The translations under genes and the position numbers were made by a program. 64,000 bases of DNA from CALKJU01 sp046349355 (GTDB taxonomy: Bacteria; Pseudomonadota; Alphaproteobacteria; Geminicoccales; Geminicoccaceae): positions 1-64,000 of the forward strand of contig JAXMCM010000024.1 of NCBI GenBank assembly GCA_046349355.1, given 5' to 3'. Below, piece after piece: positions 1 to 8,910 of the stretch; position 1 is the stretch's first letter, and each line of letters starts with the position of its first letter. The notes under the pieces were generated by a model. The model was not told the DNA's origin, searched no databases, and saw only the letters and a list, made by a program, of their open reading frames with translations.

Positions 1-3000
1 GTCGACGCGTTGCTCGCGGCGCTGGACCGGGCCGGGCTCGAGCCCGTCGGGCTCTTCCTGACGAGCCTGAAGGACCCTGTCGCGGCCCGGCTGGTCGAGC
101 AGACGGTCGCGGCGCTCGCACCCGCGGTCGCCGTCAACCTGACCAGCTTCGCCGTCGGGGCCGAGCAGGATCCGCTGGCGGCAGGCGACATGCCGGTGCT
201 GCAGGCCGTGCTGGCGGGCAGCGACGAGGCCGCCTGGCGGGAGCGCCGCAACGGGTTGTCACCGCGCGACCTCGCCATGCACGTGGCGCTGCCGGAGATC
301 GACGGCCGCATCCTGTCGCGGGCCGTCAGCTTCAAGGACGCCGGCGAGCCGGATCCGCTGACCGAATCGGCGCCGGTCCGCCATCGCCCGGTGGCCGACC
401 GGGTGGCCTTCGTGGCGGAGCTGGCGGCGGCCTGGACGCGGTTGCGGACAAAGCCGGTGGGCGGGCGGCGCGTCGCCGTGGTGCTCGCCAACTACCCGAT
501 CCGCGACGGCCGGCTGGCGAACGGGGTCGGTCTCGATGCCCCGGCCAGCTGCGTGGCGCTGCTGCGGCGCCTGCAAGCCGAGGGCCATGCCCTGCCGGCG
601 CTGCCCGATGACGGCGATGCGCTGGTCCGATGCCTTGCCGCAGGCGTCACCAACGAGACCCGGACGGGCCGGACGATCCGGGCCCGGCTGCCGCTCGATG
701 CCTACCGCGCGGCGTTCGCCGCCCTGCCGGAGCCGGCCCGCGCCGAGGTGCTGGCGCGATGGGGCGAGCCGGAGTCCGATCCGGGGCTGGTCGACGGGGC
801 CTTCGCGCTGGCGGTGCTGCCGCTGGGCAACGTCGTCGTGGCCCTGCAGCCGTCGCGGGGCTGGGACGTCGATGCGACGACCTCTTGGCATTCGCCCGAC
901 CTGCCGCCGCCGCACAGCTACCTGGCGCTCTACGTCTGGCTGCGGCGCGTCTTCGCCGCCGACGCGCTGGTGCAACTCGGCAAGCACGGCAACCTCGAAT
1001 GGCTGCCGGGCAAGGCGCTGGCGCTGGACGCGACCTGCTGGCCCGAGCTGGTGCTGGGGCCCGTGCCGCTGGTCTACCCGTTCATCGTCAACGATCCGGG
1101 CGAAGGGACGCAGGCCAAGCGGCGCTCGGCGGCGGTGATCGTCGACCACCTGACCCCGCCGCTGGCCCGGGCCGAGAGCTACGGGCCGCTGCGCGAGCTC
1201 GAGGCGCTGGTCGACGAGTACTGGCAGGCGTCGGGCCTCGACGCGCGGCGGCTGCCGCTGCTGGAGGCCGACATCCTCGACCGCAGCCGGCGGCTGGGGC
1301 TCGACCGCGACCTCGATCTCGACCGGCTCGACGGGCCGGCGGCGGTGCTCAACCGGCTCGACACCCATCTGTGCGAGCTCAAGGAGCTGCAGATCCGCGA
1401 CGGGCTGCACGTGCTGGGCGCGAGCCCGGAGGGTGCGCTGCGCAGCGGTCTGCTGGCGGCCCTGGCCCGGGCACCGCGCGGCGACGGCAGCGGCCGGGGC
1501 ATGGCGCTGTCGCGGGCGCTGGCACAGGACCTGGAGCTGGGGCTCGATCCGCTGCTGGCCGAGCCGGCCGCCGCCTGGGCGGGGCCACGGCCACGAATCC
1601 TGGCAGGGCTGTCGGCCGAGCCCTGGCGGTCGGCCGGCGACACGGTCGAGCGGCTGGCCCTGCTGGGCGAGGCGCTGGTGTCGGGCGCGGCCGACGTGCC
1701 GGACGACTGGCCGGCGACGCGCGCCGTGCTCGCCGAGGTGCGGGATCGGCTGGCGCCGGCGGTCGATGCCTGCGGCGCCCGGGAGATGGACGCGGTGCTG
1801 GCGGCGCTGGCGGGGCGGCGGGTGGCGCCGGGGCCGAGCGGGGCGCCGACGCGCGGCCGGCCGGAGGTGCTGCCGACCGGGCGCAACTTCTTCTCGGTCG
1901 ACACGCGGGCGGTGCCGACGCCGGCGGCCTGGCGACTCGGCTGGCAGGCGGCGGCCCTGCTGGTCGAGCGCTACGTCCAGCTGCATGGCGACTGGCCGCG
2001 ACGGGTGGCGCTGTCGGCGTGGGGTACCGCCAACATGCGCACCGGCGGCGACGACATCGCCCAGGCGCTGGCGCTGATGGGCTGCCGGCCGGCCTGGGAG
2101 GCGAGCACCGGGCGGGTGACCGGCGTCGAGGTGCTGCCGGCCTCGGTGCTGGAGCGGCCGCGGGTCGACGTCACGCTCCGGGTCTCCGGGCTGTTCCGCG
2201 ATGCCTTCCCGGCGCAGCTGGAGCTGCTGGATGACGCCGTGCGCGCGGTGGCGGCGCTGGACGAGCCGGCCGCCGTCAACCCGCTGGCGGCGGCGGTGCG
2301 GGCAGAGTCCGCGCGGCTGTGCGGCGAGGGTTTCGACGAGGCGACGGCGCGGCGGCAGGCCAGCCTGCGCCTGTTCGGGGCACCGCCCGGCGCCTATGGC
2401 ACCGGCTTGCAGGGGCTGGTCGACAACGCCGCCTGGGAGGCGCCGGCCGAGCTGGTCCGGGCCTTCGTCGCGCATGGCGGGCACGCCTACGGCCGCGGCG
2501 TCGACGGCGAGGCCCGGGCCGAGGCGTTCGCGCGGCGCTTGGGCGGGGTCGAGCTCGTCCTGCACAACCAGGACAACCGCGAGCACGACCTGCTCGACAG
2601 CGACGACTACTGGCAGTTCGAGGGCGGCCTGGCGCTGGCGGTGCGCGAAACCGCGGGCCGGCAGCCCGAGGTGCTGCACACCGACACCAGCCTGCCCGAG
2701 CGGCCGCGCGTCGCCCGGCTGCAGGAGGAGATCGGGCGGATCGTCCGCGGCCGGGCCGCCAACCCCAAGTGGCTGAACGGCGTCATGCGCCACGGCTACA
2801 AGGGCGCGTTCGAGATCGCCGCCACCGTCGACTACCTGTTCGCCTTCGCCGCCACCTCGGGGGTGGTCGGCGACCACCACTTCGACGCGCTCTACGACGC
2901 CTATCTCGACGACCCGGCGGTGCGCGGCTTCATGGCCGAGCACAACCCGGCGGCCCTGCGCGAGACCGCCGCCCGCTTCGCCGAGGCGATCCGGCGCGGC

Positions 3001-3066
3001 CTGTGGCACCCGACGCGCAACTCGGTCGGCGAGACGCTGGCTGGCCTCGGCGCAACCGTCCGTTAA
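1..3066 (+). CDS. cobN: Cobaltochelatase subunit CobN, 5'-truncated by the window edge
   Basis: Large subunit of the ATP-dependent cobaltochelatase that inserts cobalt into hydrogenobyrinic acid a,c-diamide, the late-insertion step of the CobN-type pathway. The frame is open from base 1 and about 1020 residues are visible, against roughly 1250-1300 for full CobN, so the N-terminal fifth lies outside. The family core is clear: QLGKHGNLEWLPGK around residue 330, then VYPFIVNDPGEGTQAKRR, and near the C-terminus NPKWLNGVMRHGYKGA. A TTG at 10 is in frame but is not the real start. The AAA+ partners CobS and CobT are not in the window. It heads the rightward cob genes; a sulfotransferase-like gene follows after 46 bp. 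Confidence 0.95.
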   Translation, partial: VDALLAALDRAGLEPVGLFLTSLKDPVAARLVEQTVAALAPAVAVNLTSFAVGAEQDPLAAGDMPVLQAVLAGSDEAAWRERRNGLSPRDLAMHVALPEIDGRILSRAVSFKDAGEPDPLTESAPVRHRPVADRVAFVAELAAAWTRLRTKPVGGRRVAVVLANYPIRDGRLANGVGLDAPASCVALLRRLQAEGHALPALPDDGDALVRCLAAGVTNETRTGRTIRARLPLDAYRAAFAALPEPARAEVLARWGEPESDPGLVDGAFALAVLPLGNVVVALQPSRGWDVDATTSWHSPDLPPPHSYLALYVWLRRVFAADALVQLGKHGNLEWLPGKALALDATCWPELVLGPVPLVYPFIVNDPGEGTQAKRRSAAVIVDHLTPPLARAESYGPLRELEALVDEYWQASGLDARRLPLLEADILDRSRRLGLDRDLDLDRLDGPAAVLNRLDTHLCELKELQIRDGLHVLGASPEGALRSGLLAALARAPRGDGSGRGMALSRALAQDLELGLDPLLAEPAAAWAGPRPRILAGLSAEPWRSAGDTVERLALLGEALVSGAADVPDDWPATRAVLAEVRDRLAPAVDACGAREMDAVLAALAGRRVAPGPSGAPTRGRPEVLPTGRNFFSVDTRAVPTPAAWRLGWQAAALLVERYVQLHGDWPRRVALSAWGTANMRTGGDDIAQALALMGCRPAWEASTGRVTGVEVLPASVLERPRVDVTLRVSGLFRDAFPAQLELLDDAVRAVAALDEPAAVNPLAAAVRAESARLCGEGFDEATARRQASLRLFGAPPGAYGTGLQGLVDNAAWEAPAELVRAFVAHGGHAYGRGVDGEARAEAFARRLGGVELVLHNQDNREHDLLDSDDYWQFEGGLALAVRETAGRQPEVLHTDTSLPERPRVARLQEEIGRIVRGRAANPKWLNGVMRHGYKGAFEIAATVDYLFAFAATSGVVGDHHFDALYDAYLDDPAVRGFMAEHNPAALRETAARFAEAIRRGLWHPTRNSVGETLAGLGATVR

Positions 3067-3112
3067 CCCTGCCGCCGCAGGATCGCGCCGTCGGCAGCGG
3101 GCGGGACGGCGG

Positions 3113-3871
3113 ATGCGCGAGGCGAAGATCGTCTGGGTGGCGGGCATGGCCCGCTCGGGCTCGATGTGGACCTACAACATCGTCCGCGAGCTGGTGGCGC
3201 TGGACGGCAACCGGGTGTTCCCGGCCCAAGTGCCGAAGCTCGAGACCGAGGTCGCGGCGGCGGCCGGCGCGGCCCTGCGCGATGCCGATCCGCGCCACGT
3301 CTGGGTGCTGAAGACGCATCATCCGGTGGCCGACAGCCCGCGCGCCCTGTTCGTGGCGCCGCGGCGCGACCTGCGCGACGCCATGGTCTCGGTGATGCGC
3401 TTCATGCGCCTCGACCCGGGCATCGCCCTGCGTGCGGCCGAGGTCTCGGCGCGGCTCACCGACCACTACCGCGAGACGGTGCCCGACGCGCGCCGGCTCG
3501 ACCTCGACTACCGCGAGACGACGGCCGAGCCAACGCCCGCCCTGCTGCGGATCGCGGCGTTCCTCGGCATCGCCGTCGATGCCGACACCGCCGCCCTGCT
3601 GGTCGCCCGCTACAGCAAGGAAGCCGTCCGGGCCCGCCTCGACCGGCTGCAGCTGGCGGCGACCGTGCAGATGGTCGGCAACGCCGACGGCTCCTCGCGC
3701 CTGTTCGATCCGGCGACGGGTTTCCAGGGCGGGCATGTCAGCGACTACCGCGACGGCGACTGGCAGCGAGTGTTGCCCCGGCCGCTGCTGGAGCTGGTCG
3801 ACGCCCGGCTCGGCGGCTGGCTCGCCCGCTACGGCTATCCGCCGACCTTCGCGGCGGCGCCGGCCGAGTAG
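3113..3871 (+). CDS. Sulfotransferase-family protein
   Basis: 252-residue soluble protein of the PAPS-dependent sulfotransferase fold. The N-terminal phosphate loop GMARSGSMW (about residues 11-19) matches the 5'-phosphosulfate loop (GxxRSGSxW), and RRDLRDAMVSVMRF (about residues 84-97) matches the 3'-phosphate-binding RD...S segment. Substrate is unknown. ATG at 3113 is used; no better upstream start is visible. It sits between cobN and cobO in the same orientation with short gaps, so it is probably cotranscribed, but no known B12 step needs a sulfotransferase. The fold assignment is sound; the role is open. Confidence 0.75.
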   Translation: MREAKIVWVAGMARSGSMWTYNIVRELVALDGNRVFPAQVPKLETEVAAAAGAALRDADPRHVWVLKTHHPVADSPRALFVAPRRDLRDAMVSVMRFMRLDPGIALRAAEVSARLTDHYRETVPDARRLDLDYRETTAEPTPALLRIAAFLGIAVDADTAALLVARYSKEAVRARLDRLQLAATVQMVGNADGSSRLFDPATGFQGGHVSDYRDGDWQRVLPRPLLELVDARLGGWLARYGYPPTFAAAPAE

Positions 3872-3949
3872 GCGGCTGCCGCCGGCAAGGCTTCCCGCCG
3901 GCCGCGACGTCGCTATGGTGCGGCCCGCAAGGATGGCGGGCAGGAGCGT

Positions 3950-4597
3950 ATGGCGCAGGACGAGGCGGCGACGACCCCGGCGGGGACGGCAGGAACGGCC
4001 GCCGGGCCCGACGCGCACAGCGCCAAGAAGGCCCGGATCAAGGCGGTCAAGGACCGGATCTACGCGTCCAAGACCATCGAGAAGGGCCTGCTGATCGTCC
4101 ACACCGGGACGGGCAAGGGCAAGAGCACGGCGGCCTGGGGCCTCGTGATGCGCTGCCTCGGCCACGGCCTGCCGGTCGGTGTCGTCCAGTTCGTCAAGGG
4201 CCGCCGCGAGACCGGCGAGCGCAAGATGCTGGAGCGCTTCCCCGACCTCGTCACCGTCCGGGTGATGGGCGAGGGCTTCACCTGGGAGACCCAGGACCGG
4301 GCGGTCGACGAGGCGGCGGCCCGGGCGGCGTGGGACGCGACGCTCGATCTCATGGCCGACCCGCGCCTGCACCTGATCGTGCTGGACGAGCTCAACATCG
4401 TCCTGCGCTACGGCCTGCTGCCGATCGAGGACGTGCTGGCCGGCCTCGCCGCGCGGCGGCCGTCCCTGCACGTCGTCGTCACCGGCCGCAACGCCAAGCC
4501 CGAGCTGGTGGCGCAGGCCGACCTCGTCACCGAGATGACCCTGATCAAGCACCCCTTCCGCTCCGGCGTGAAGGGCCAGCTGGGAGTCGAGTTCTGA
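3950..4597 (+). CDS. cobO: Cob(I)yrinic acid a,c-diamide adenosyltransferase
   Basis: Transfers the 5'-deoxyadenosyl group of ATP to the reduced cobalt of cobyrinic acid a,c-diamide, giving the upper ligand of coenzyme B12 (CobA/CobO/BtuR family). 215 residues is usual. The P-loop HTGTGKGKST is at about residues 48-57, followed by AAWGLVMRCLGHGLPVGVVQ, and LIVLDELN near residue 145 is the Walker B strand. The N-terminal stretch rich in K, R and A (about residues 20-45) is typical. Its stop overlaps the ATG of the following osmC-like gene (TGATG), indicating translational coupling. Confidence 0.96.
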   Translation: MAQDEAATTPAGTAGTAAGPDAHSAKKARIKAVKDRIYASKTIEKGLLIVHTGTGKGKSTAAWGLVMRCLGHGLPVGVVQFVKGRRETGERKMLERFPDLVTVRVMGEGFTWETQDRAVDEAAARAAWDATLDLMADPRLHLIVLDELNIVLRYGLLPIEDVLAGLAARRPSLHVVVTGRNAKPELVAQADLVTEMTLIKHPFRSGVKGQLGVEF

Positions 4598-5112
4598 TGG
4601 ATGCCGACGCGCTGAAGGCCATGCAGGCGCCGCTCAAGGCGCGCTACCGCGAGACGCCCGGGGCCGCGCTGATCACGCTCAGGGCCGAGGGCGAGCTCGG
4701 CGGCGAGGGCCTCGCCTGCCGGGTCGACACCGGCAAGGCGCTGGTCGAGGCCGGGCTGCACCCGGCGACCGGCGGCAGCGGCCTGCAGGCCTGCTCGGGC
4801 GACATGCTGCTGCAGGCGCTGGCTGCCTGCGCCGGCGTCACCCTCGCCGCCGTCGCCACCGCCATCGGCATCGAGATCCGCGGCGGCAAGGTGCTGGCCG
4901 AGGGCGACCTCGACTTCCGCGGCACGCTCGGCGTGTCGAAGGAGGCGCCGGTCGGCTTCACCGACATCCGCCTGACCTTCCGGCTCGACACCGACGCCGA
5001 GGAGGCGGCCCTGGCCAAGCTGCTGGAGCTGACCGAGCGCTACTGCGTCGTGCTGCAGACGCTGCGCCGCCCGGCCCAGTCGGCCGCCCGGATCGAGCGC
5101 GCCGCCGCCTGA
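4597..5112 (+). CDS. OsmC-family thiol protein
   Basis: 171-residue protein of the OsmC/Ohr family, thiol peroxidase-like proteins that reduce organic hydroperoxides. Both expected redox cysteines are visible: one in LAACAGVTL (about residue 76) and one in TERYCVVLQTL (about residue 150). The ATG at 4597 shares bases with the cobO stop (TGATG), so translation is coupled to CobO, and cobQ starts 11 bp downstream. Placement inside the cob operon suggests a link to handling of reactive cobalt(I) intermediates or peroxide protection, but that is inference. The exact subfamily (OsmC, Ohr or YhfA-like) cannot be set here. Confidence 0.85.
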   Translation: MDADALKAMQAPLKARYRETPGAALITLRAEGELGGEGLACRVDTGKALVEAGLHPATGGSGLQACSGDMLLQALAACAGVTLAAVATAIGIEIRGGKVLAEGDLDFRGTLGVSKEAPVGFTDIRLTFRLDTDAEEAALAKLLELTERYCVVLQTLRRPAQSAARIERAAA

Positions 5113-5123
5113 GGCACCGGCCG

Positions 5124-6626
5124 ATGCGGGCCGGCACCCCAGCGCTGATGCTGCAGGGGACGTCGTCGGACGCCGGCAAGTCGCTGCTGGTGGCGGGCCT
5201 GTGCCGGTTGCTGACCCGGCGCGGCCTGCGGGTGCGGCCGTTCAAGCCGCAGAACATGAGCAACAACGCCGCCGCCACGGCGGACGGCGGCGAGATCGGC
5301 CGGGCCCAGGCGCTGCAGGCCCGCGCCTGCGGGATTGCCCCGTCCACCGACATGAACCCGGTCCTGCTCAAGCCGCAGAGCGAGACCGGGGCGCAGGTGG
5401 TGGTACAGGGCCGCGTGCTGACCGCCTGCAGTGCGCGCGACTACCACCGCCTGAAGCCGACGCTGCTGCCGGCGGTGCTGGAGAGCTTCGCGCGGCTGGC
5501 CGCCGGGGCCGACATCGTCCTCGTCGAGGGGGCGGGCAGCCCGGCCGAGGCCAACCTGCGCCAAGGCGACATCGCCAACATGGGCTTCGCGCTGGCCGCC
5601 GGCGTGCCGGTGGCGCTGGCCGGCGACATCGAGCGTGGCGGCGTGCTGGCGCAGATCGTCGGCACCATGGCGCTGCTCGAGCCGGCCGAGCGGGCGCTGG
5701 TCGGCGGCTACGTCGTCAACAAGTTCCGCGGCGATCCGCGGCTGTTCGATGGCGCCCTGCCGATCCTGCGGGAGCACACCGGCCTCGCCTGCCTCGGCGT
5801 CGTGCCGTGGTTCGACGGGGCCCGCGCCCTGCCGCAGGAGGACGTGCTGGGGCTCGCCGCGACCGCGCGCCCGCGCGGCGACGCGCCGATCCGCATCGTC
5901 GTGCCGCGGCTGCCGCGCATCGCCAACTTCGACGACCTCGACCCGCTGGCGCAGGAGCCCGACGTCGACCTGCGCGTACTCGAGCCGGACCAGCCGCTGC
6001 CGGGCGACGCCGACCTCGTGCTGCTGCCCGGCAGCAAGGCGACCCTGGCCGACCTCGAGGCGCTGCGGCGGGCCGGCTGGGACATCGACCTGCGAGCGCA
6101 TGTCCGGCGCGGCGGCCAGGTGCTGGGCCTGTGCGGCGGCTACCAGATGCTCGGCCGTGCCATCGCCGACCCGCTGGGACTGGAAGGTCCGCCGCGAACG
6201 CTGCCGGGGCTCGGCCTGCTCGACGTCTCCACCCAGCTTGCGCCGGCCAAGACGGTGCGGCCGGCCAGCGGTCGGGCGGCATCGGGTGAGCCGGTGGCCG
6301 GCTACGAGATCCATCTCGGGCGGACCGAGGGTCCCGACCGCGCCCGGCCGTTCCTGCAGCTGGGGCACGGCCCTGACGGGGCGGTCTCGGCCGACGGCCG
6401 GGTCGCCGGCTGCTACCTGCATGGCCTTTTCACGGGCGACGCCTTCCGCCACGCCTTCCTCGACCGGCTGCGCCGCCGCCAGCCGGGCCTCGCCGACTAC
6501 GAGGCCGGCGTGGAGCGGACGCTGGACGCCCTGGCCGAGCATCTGGCCGGCTGCCTCGACCTCGGCACGCTGGCCCGGCTGGCCGGGCTGGACGCGCGCC
6601 GGATCAACGCAATTTTAGGAAACTAA
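5124..6626 (+). CDS. cobQ: Cobyric acid synthase (glutamine-hydrolysing)
   Basis: Amidates side chains b, d, e and g of adenosylcobyrinic acid a,c-diamide to make cobyric acid, using glutamine and ATP. Length is 500 residues. The P-loop-like GTSSDAGKS is at residues 12-20. The C-terminal class-I amidotransferase has the nucleophile in GLCGGYQMLG (Cys about 337) and the triad histidine in CYLHGLF (about 433). ATG 5124 follows the osmC-like gene by 11 bp. The end of the gene (aattttaggaaactaacg) is notably AT-rich for the window. It is followed within 11 bp by an EAL-domain gene. Confidence 0.97.
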   Translation: MRAGTPALMLQGTSSDAGKSLLVAGLCRLLTRRGLRVRPFKPQNMSNNAAATADGGEIGRAQALQARACGIAPSTDMNPVLLKPQSETGAQVVVQGRVLTACSARDYHRLKPTLLPAVLESFARLAAGADIVLVEGAGSPAEANLRQGDIANMGFALAAGVPVALAGDIERGGVLAQIVGTMALLEPAERALVGGYVVNKFRGDPRLFDGALPILREHTGLACLGVVPWFDGARALPQEDVLGLAATARPRGDAPIRIVVPRLPRIANFDDLDPLAQEPDVDLRVLEPDQPLPGDADLVLLPGSKATLADLEALRRAGWDIDLRAHVRRGGQVLGLCGGYQMLGRAIADPLGLEGPPRTLPGLGLLDVSTQLAPAKTVRPASGRAASGEPVAGYEIHLGRTEGPDRARPFLQLGHGPDGAVSADGRVAGCYLHGLFTGDAFRHAFLDRLRRRQPGLADYEAGVERTLDALAEHLAGCLDLGTLARLAGLDARRINAILGN

Positions 6627-6637
6627 CGTTAATCGGG

Positions 6638-7966
6638 GTGGCCGTGATGCCAGCCCCGCCCGCGCCGTCCCTCCCCGCATCCGCACCGCCCGGCGGGGTC
6701 ACCGAGCGCGGCATCGGCGGCCACCTGCAGCGCGCCGCGCGCTCCGGCGAACGGCTGGCGCTGCTCTGCGTCGCCTTCGACAATCTCGACGCGATCGCGC
6801 TGGCCCACGGCGCCATGGCCTGCGACCTGCTGCTCGCCGAGCTCGGCCAGAGCGTCGCCGCCCTAGTCGGGCAGGCCGGCGAGGTCATGGTGCCAGGCGA
6901 CGGCACGCTGCTGGTGCTGCAGCCGCTGCTCGGCGGCACCGCCGCCGCGCGCGCCCTCGCCGGCCGCGTCGCCCTGCTGGCCGACGGGCCGCAGCAGCTC
7001 GGCGGCCGCGACGTGCACCTGCGCGCCCGCGTCGGCGTCGCCGTCTTCCCCGACGACGCCGGCGATCCGCCGGCGCTGCGGCGCCATGCCCGGCTGGCGG
7101 CGATGCATGCCGCCCGCGACCCGCGCCGGCGGCCGCAGTTCTTCCTGGCCGAGATGGCGGCCGCGCTGTCCGAGGAGCAGCGCCTGGCCGAGGCGCTGCG
7201 CGCCGCTCTCGCCGACGGGCAGCTGCGTCTGGCCTTCCAGCCGCAACTCGACATCCGCGGCGGGCGGATCTTCGCGACCGAGGCCCTGCTGCGCTGGACC
7301 CACCCGGTGCTCGGTCCGGTCTCGCCGGCAAGCTTCGTCGCCGTCGCCGAACGGTCGGGGCTGATCGTGCCGCTGGGCCGCTGGGTGCTCAACGAGGCCT
7401 GCCGCGTCGGCGCCGCCTGGCACCGTGGCGGTGCCGACCTGCGCATGGCCGTGAACCTGTCGCCGGCGCAGGTCGCCTTCCCCGAGCTCGTCGACGAGGT
7501 CGAGGAGGCCCTGCGGCGCAGCGGGCTGCCGGCGGAGCGGCTGGTCCTCGAGGTGACCGAACGGCTGCTGATGCGCGACCTCGAGACGGCGACCCGGGCC
7601 CTTGGCCGGCTGCGCCAGCGCGGCGTCGGCGTGGCGCTCGACGACTTCGGCGCCGGCCATGCCGGCATCGGCTACCTGCGCGACCTGCCGGTCGACCAGC
7701 TCAAGATCGACCGCTCGCTGGTCGACGACCTCGACGACGCCGATCGGCGACCGGCGCTGACCGGGGCCGTGGTGGCGCTGGGGCGGGCGCTCGGGATGCA
7801 GGTGCTGGCGGAAGGCGTGGAGACCGCCAGCCAGCTCGACGGGCTGCGGCGCATGGGCTGCGACGCGGCGCAGGGCTACCTGATCGCCCGGCCGGTGCAG
7901 GCCGGCAGCGGCCGGGGCATCCTCCCGCCGGCGGCGGTCACCGCAGCAGCGCCAGCGCCGTCGTGA
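6638..7966 (+). CDS. EAL-domain c-di-GMP phosphodiesterase with degenerate GGDEF domain
   Basis: 442-residue cytoplasmic protein. Residues about 35-165 look like a GGDEF domain, but the signature loop is replaced (VPGDGTLLVL where GGDEF is expected), so no cyclase activity is predicted. Residues about 180-430 form an EAL domain with its key motifs: TEALLRW, NLSP, EVTE, LDDFGAG, KIDRSLV and AEGVET. It is therefore probably an active c-di-GMP phosphodiesterase with a regulatory GGDEF-like part. No sensor or membrane segment is seen. Start is GTG 6638 or ATG 6647. Its 3' end overlaps the convergent cobD by 29 bp; a link to B12 is not evident. Confidence 0.88.
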   Translation: MAVMPAPPAPSLPASAPPGGVTERGIGGHLQRAARSGERLALLCVAFDNLDAIALAHGAMACDLLLAELGQSVAALVGQAGEVMVPGDGTLLVLQPLLGGTAAARALAGRVALLADGPQQLGGRDVHLRARVGVAVFPDDAGDPPALRRHARLAAMHAARDPRRRPQFFLAEMAAALSEEQRLAEALRAALADGQLRLAFQPQLDIRGGRIFATEALLRWTHPVLGPVSPASFVAVAERSGLIVPLGRWVLNEACRVGAAWHRGGADLRMAVNLSPAQVAFPELVDEVEEALRRSGLPAERLVLEVTERLLMRDLETATRALGRLRQRGVGVALDDFGAGHAGIGYLRDLPVDQLKIDRSLVDDLDDADRRPALTGAVVALGRALGMQVLAEGVETASQLDGLRRMGCDAAQGYLIARPVQAGSGRGILPPAAVTAAAPAPS

Positions 7967-8897
7967 GCAGCAGCGCCACGGCCCAGGTCATCCAGGCGAG
8001 GCGCAGGCCGGCGCGGATGTCGTCGGGGCCGAGATCGGCGCGGCCGTCGCCCATCCAGCCGTCCTCGACCAGCACGCCGGCGTAGTGGCGCGGCCCGGCA
8101 AGGCGGATGCCCAGCGCCCCGGCGAAGGCCGCCTCCGGCCAGCCGGCATTGGGCGAGCGATGCTTCGGCGCGTCGCGGCGCATGGCCGTCCAGGCACGCT
8201 CCGCCGCTGCCGGGTCACGCAGGCCCGCGGCGAGGACAGTCAGGACACCGGCCAGGCGTGCCGCCGGGTAGTTGACGAAGTCGTCGAAGCGGGCCGAGGC
8301 CCAGCCGAAGTCGCGGTAGCGCTCGCTGCGGTGGCCGACCATGCTGTCCAGCGTGTTCACCGCCTTGTAGGCGAGCATGCCGGGCAGGCCGAGGAGCAGT
8401 CCCCAGAACAGCGGGGCGATGACGCCGTCGGACAGGTTCTCGGCCAGCGATTCGAGGGCGGCGCGGGACACGCCGGCGCGGTCGAGGGCGTTGGGGTCGC
8501 GACCGACGATGCGGGCGACGGCGGCGCGGCCGGCATCGAGGTTGCGCTCGAGCCCCGACGCAACGTCGCGGACATGGTCGACGAGGCTGCGCTGGGCGAG
8601 CAATGTGCTCATCGCCAGCGCCTCCAGCACCCAGCCGAGCGGCAGCGCACGGAAGGCCCCTTCCAGCGCCCGCCCGGCGAACCAGGCGCCGCCGGCGACG
8701 ACAAGGAGGAGGACGATGCCGCTCCGCCGCTTCGCCGCCGCGTTGGCCGCCGGTCGCAGCAGCCAGCGCTCGAGCGAGCCGATCGCCCGGCCGATCAGGA
8801 CGATGGGGTGGGGAACGCGGCGGTAGAGCCACGCCGGCTCGCCGGTCGCGGCGTCGACGGCGAGGGCCAGGGCGACCGCGGCGGCCGGCTCGAGCAC
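7938..8897 (-). CDS. cobD: Adenosylcobinamide-phosphate synthase, membrane protein
   Basis: CobD/CbiB attaches the aminopropanol arm to cobyric acid, giving adenosylcobinamide (phosphate). The GTG at 8897 gives 319 residues, the normal length; frame open upstream reads through the acyltransferase gene and is not used. Family marks are PHPIVLIGRAI near the N-terminus, SLAENLSDGVIAPLFW, YKAVNTLDSMVGHRSERY and a run of hydrophobic segments, the last at the C-terminus. It lies 13 bp after the MBOAT gene on the same strand, so the two may be cotranscribed, and overlaps the EAL gene tail to tail. The naming follows the CbiB sense of CobD, not the decarboxylase. Confidence 0.94.
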   Translation of the reverse strand: MLEPAAAVALALAVDAATGEPAWLYRRVPHPIVLIGRAIGSLERWLLRPAANAAAKRRSGIVLLLVVAGGAWFAGRALEGAFRALPLGWVLEALAMSTLLAQRSLVDHVRDVASGLERNLDAGRAAVARIVGRDPNALDRAGVSRAALESLAENLSDGVIAPLFWGLLLGLPGMLAYKAVNTLDSMVGHRSERYRDFGWASARFDDFVNYPAARLAGVLTVLAAGLRDPAAAERAWTAMRRDAPKHRSPNAGWPEAAFAGALGIRLAGPRHYAGVLVEDGWMGDGRADLGPDDIRAGLRLAWMTWAVALLLTTALALLR

Positions 8898-8910
8898 GGC
8901 GGCCGGGCGC

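Noticed and set aside
259..3147. Very long open frame antisense to cobN
   Set aside because: Arg/Gln/Pro-rich translation with no domain; typical shadow of a high-GC gene. The many similar long frames across the window were left out for the same reason.
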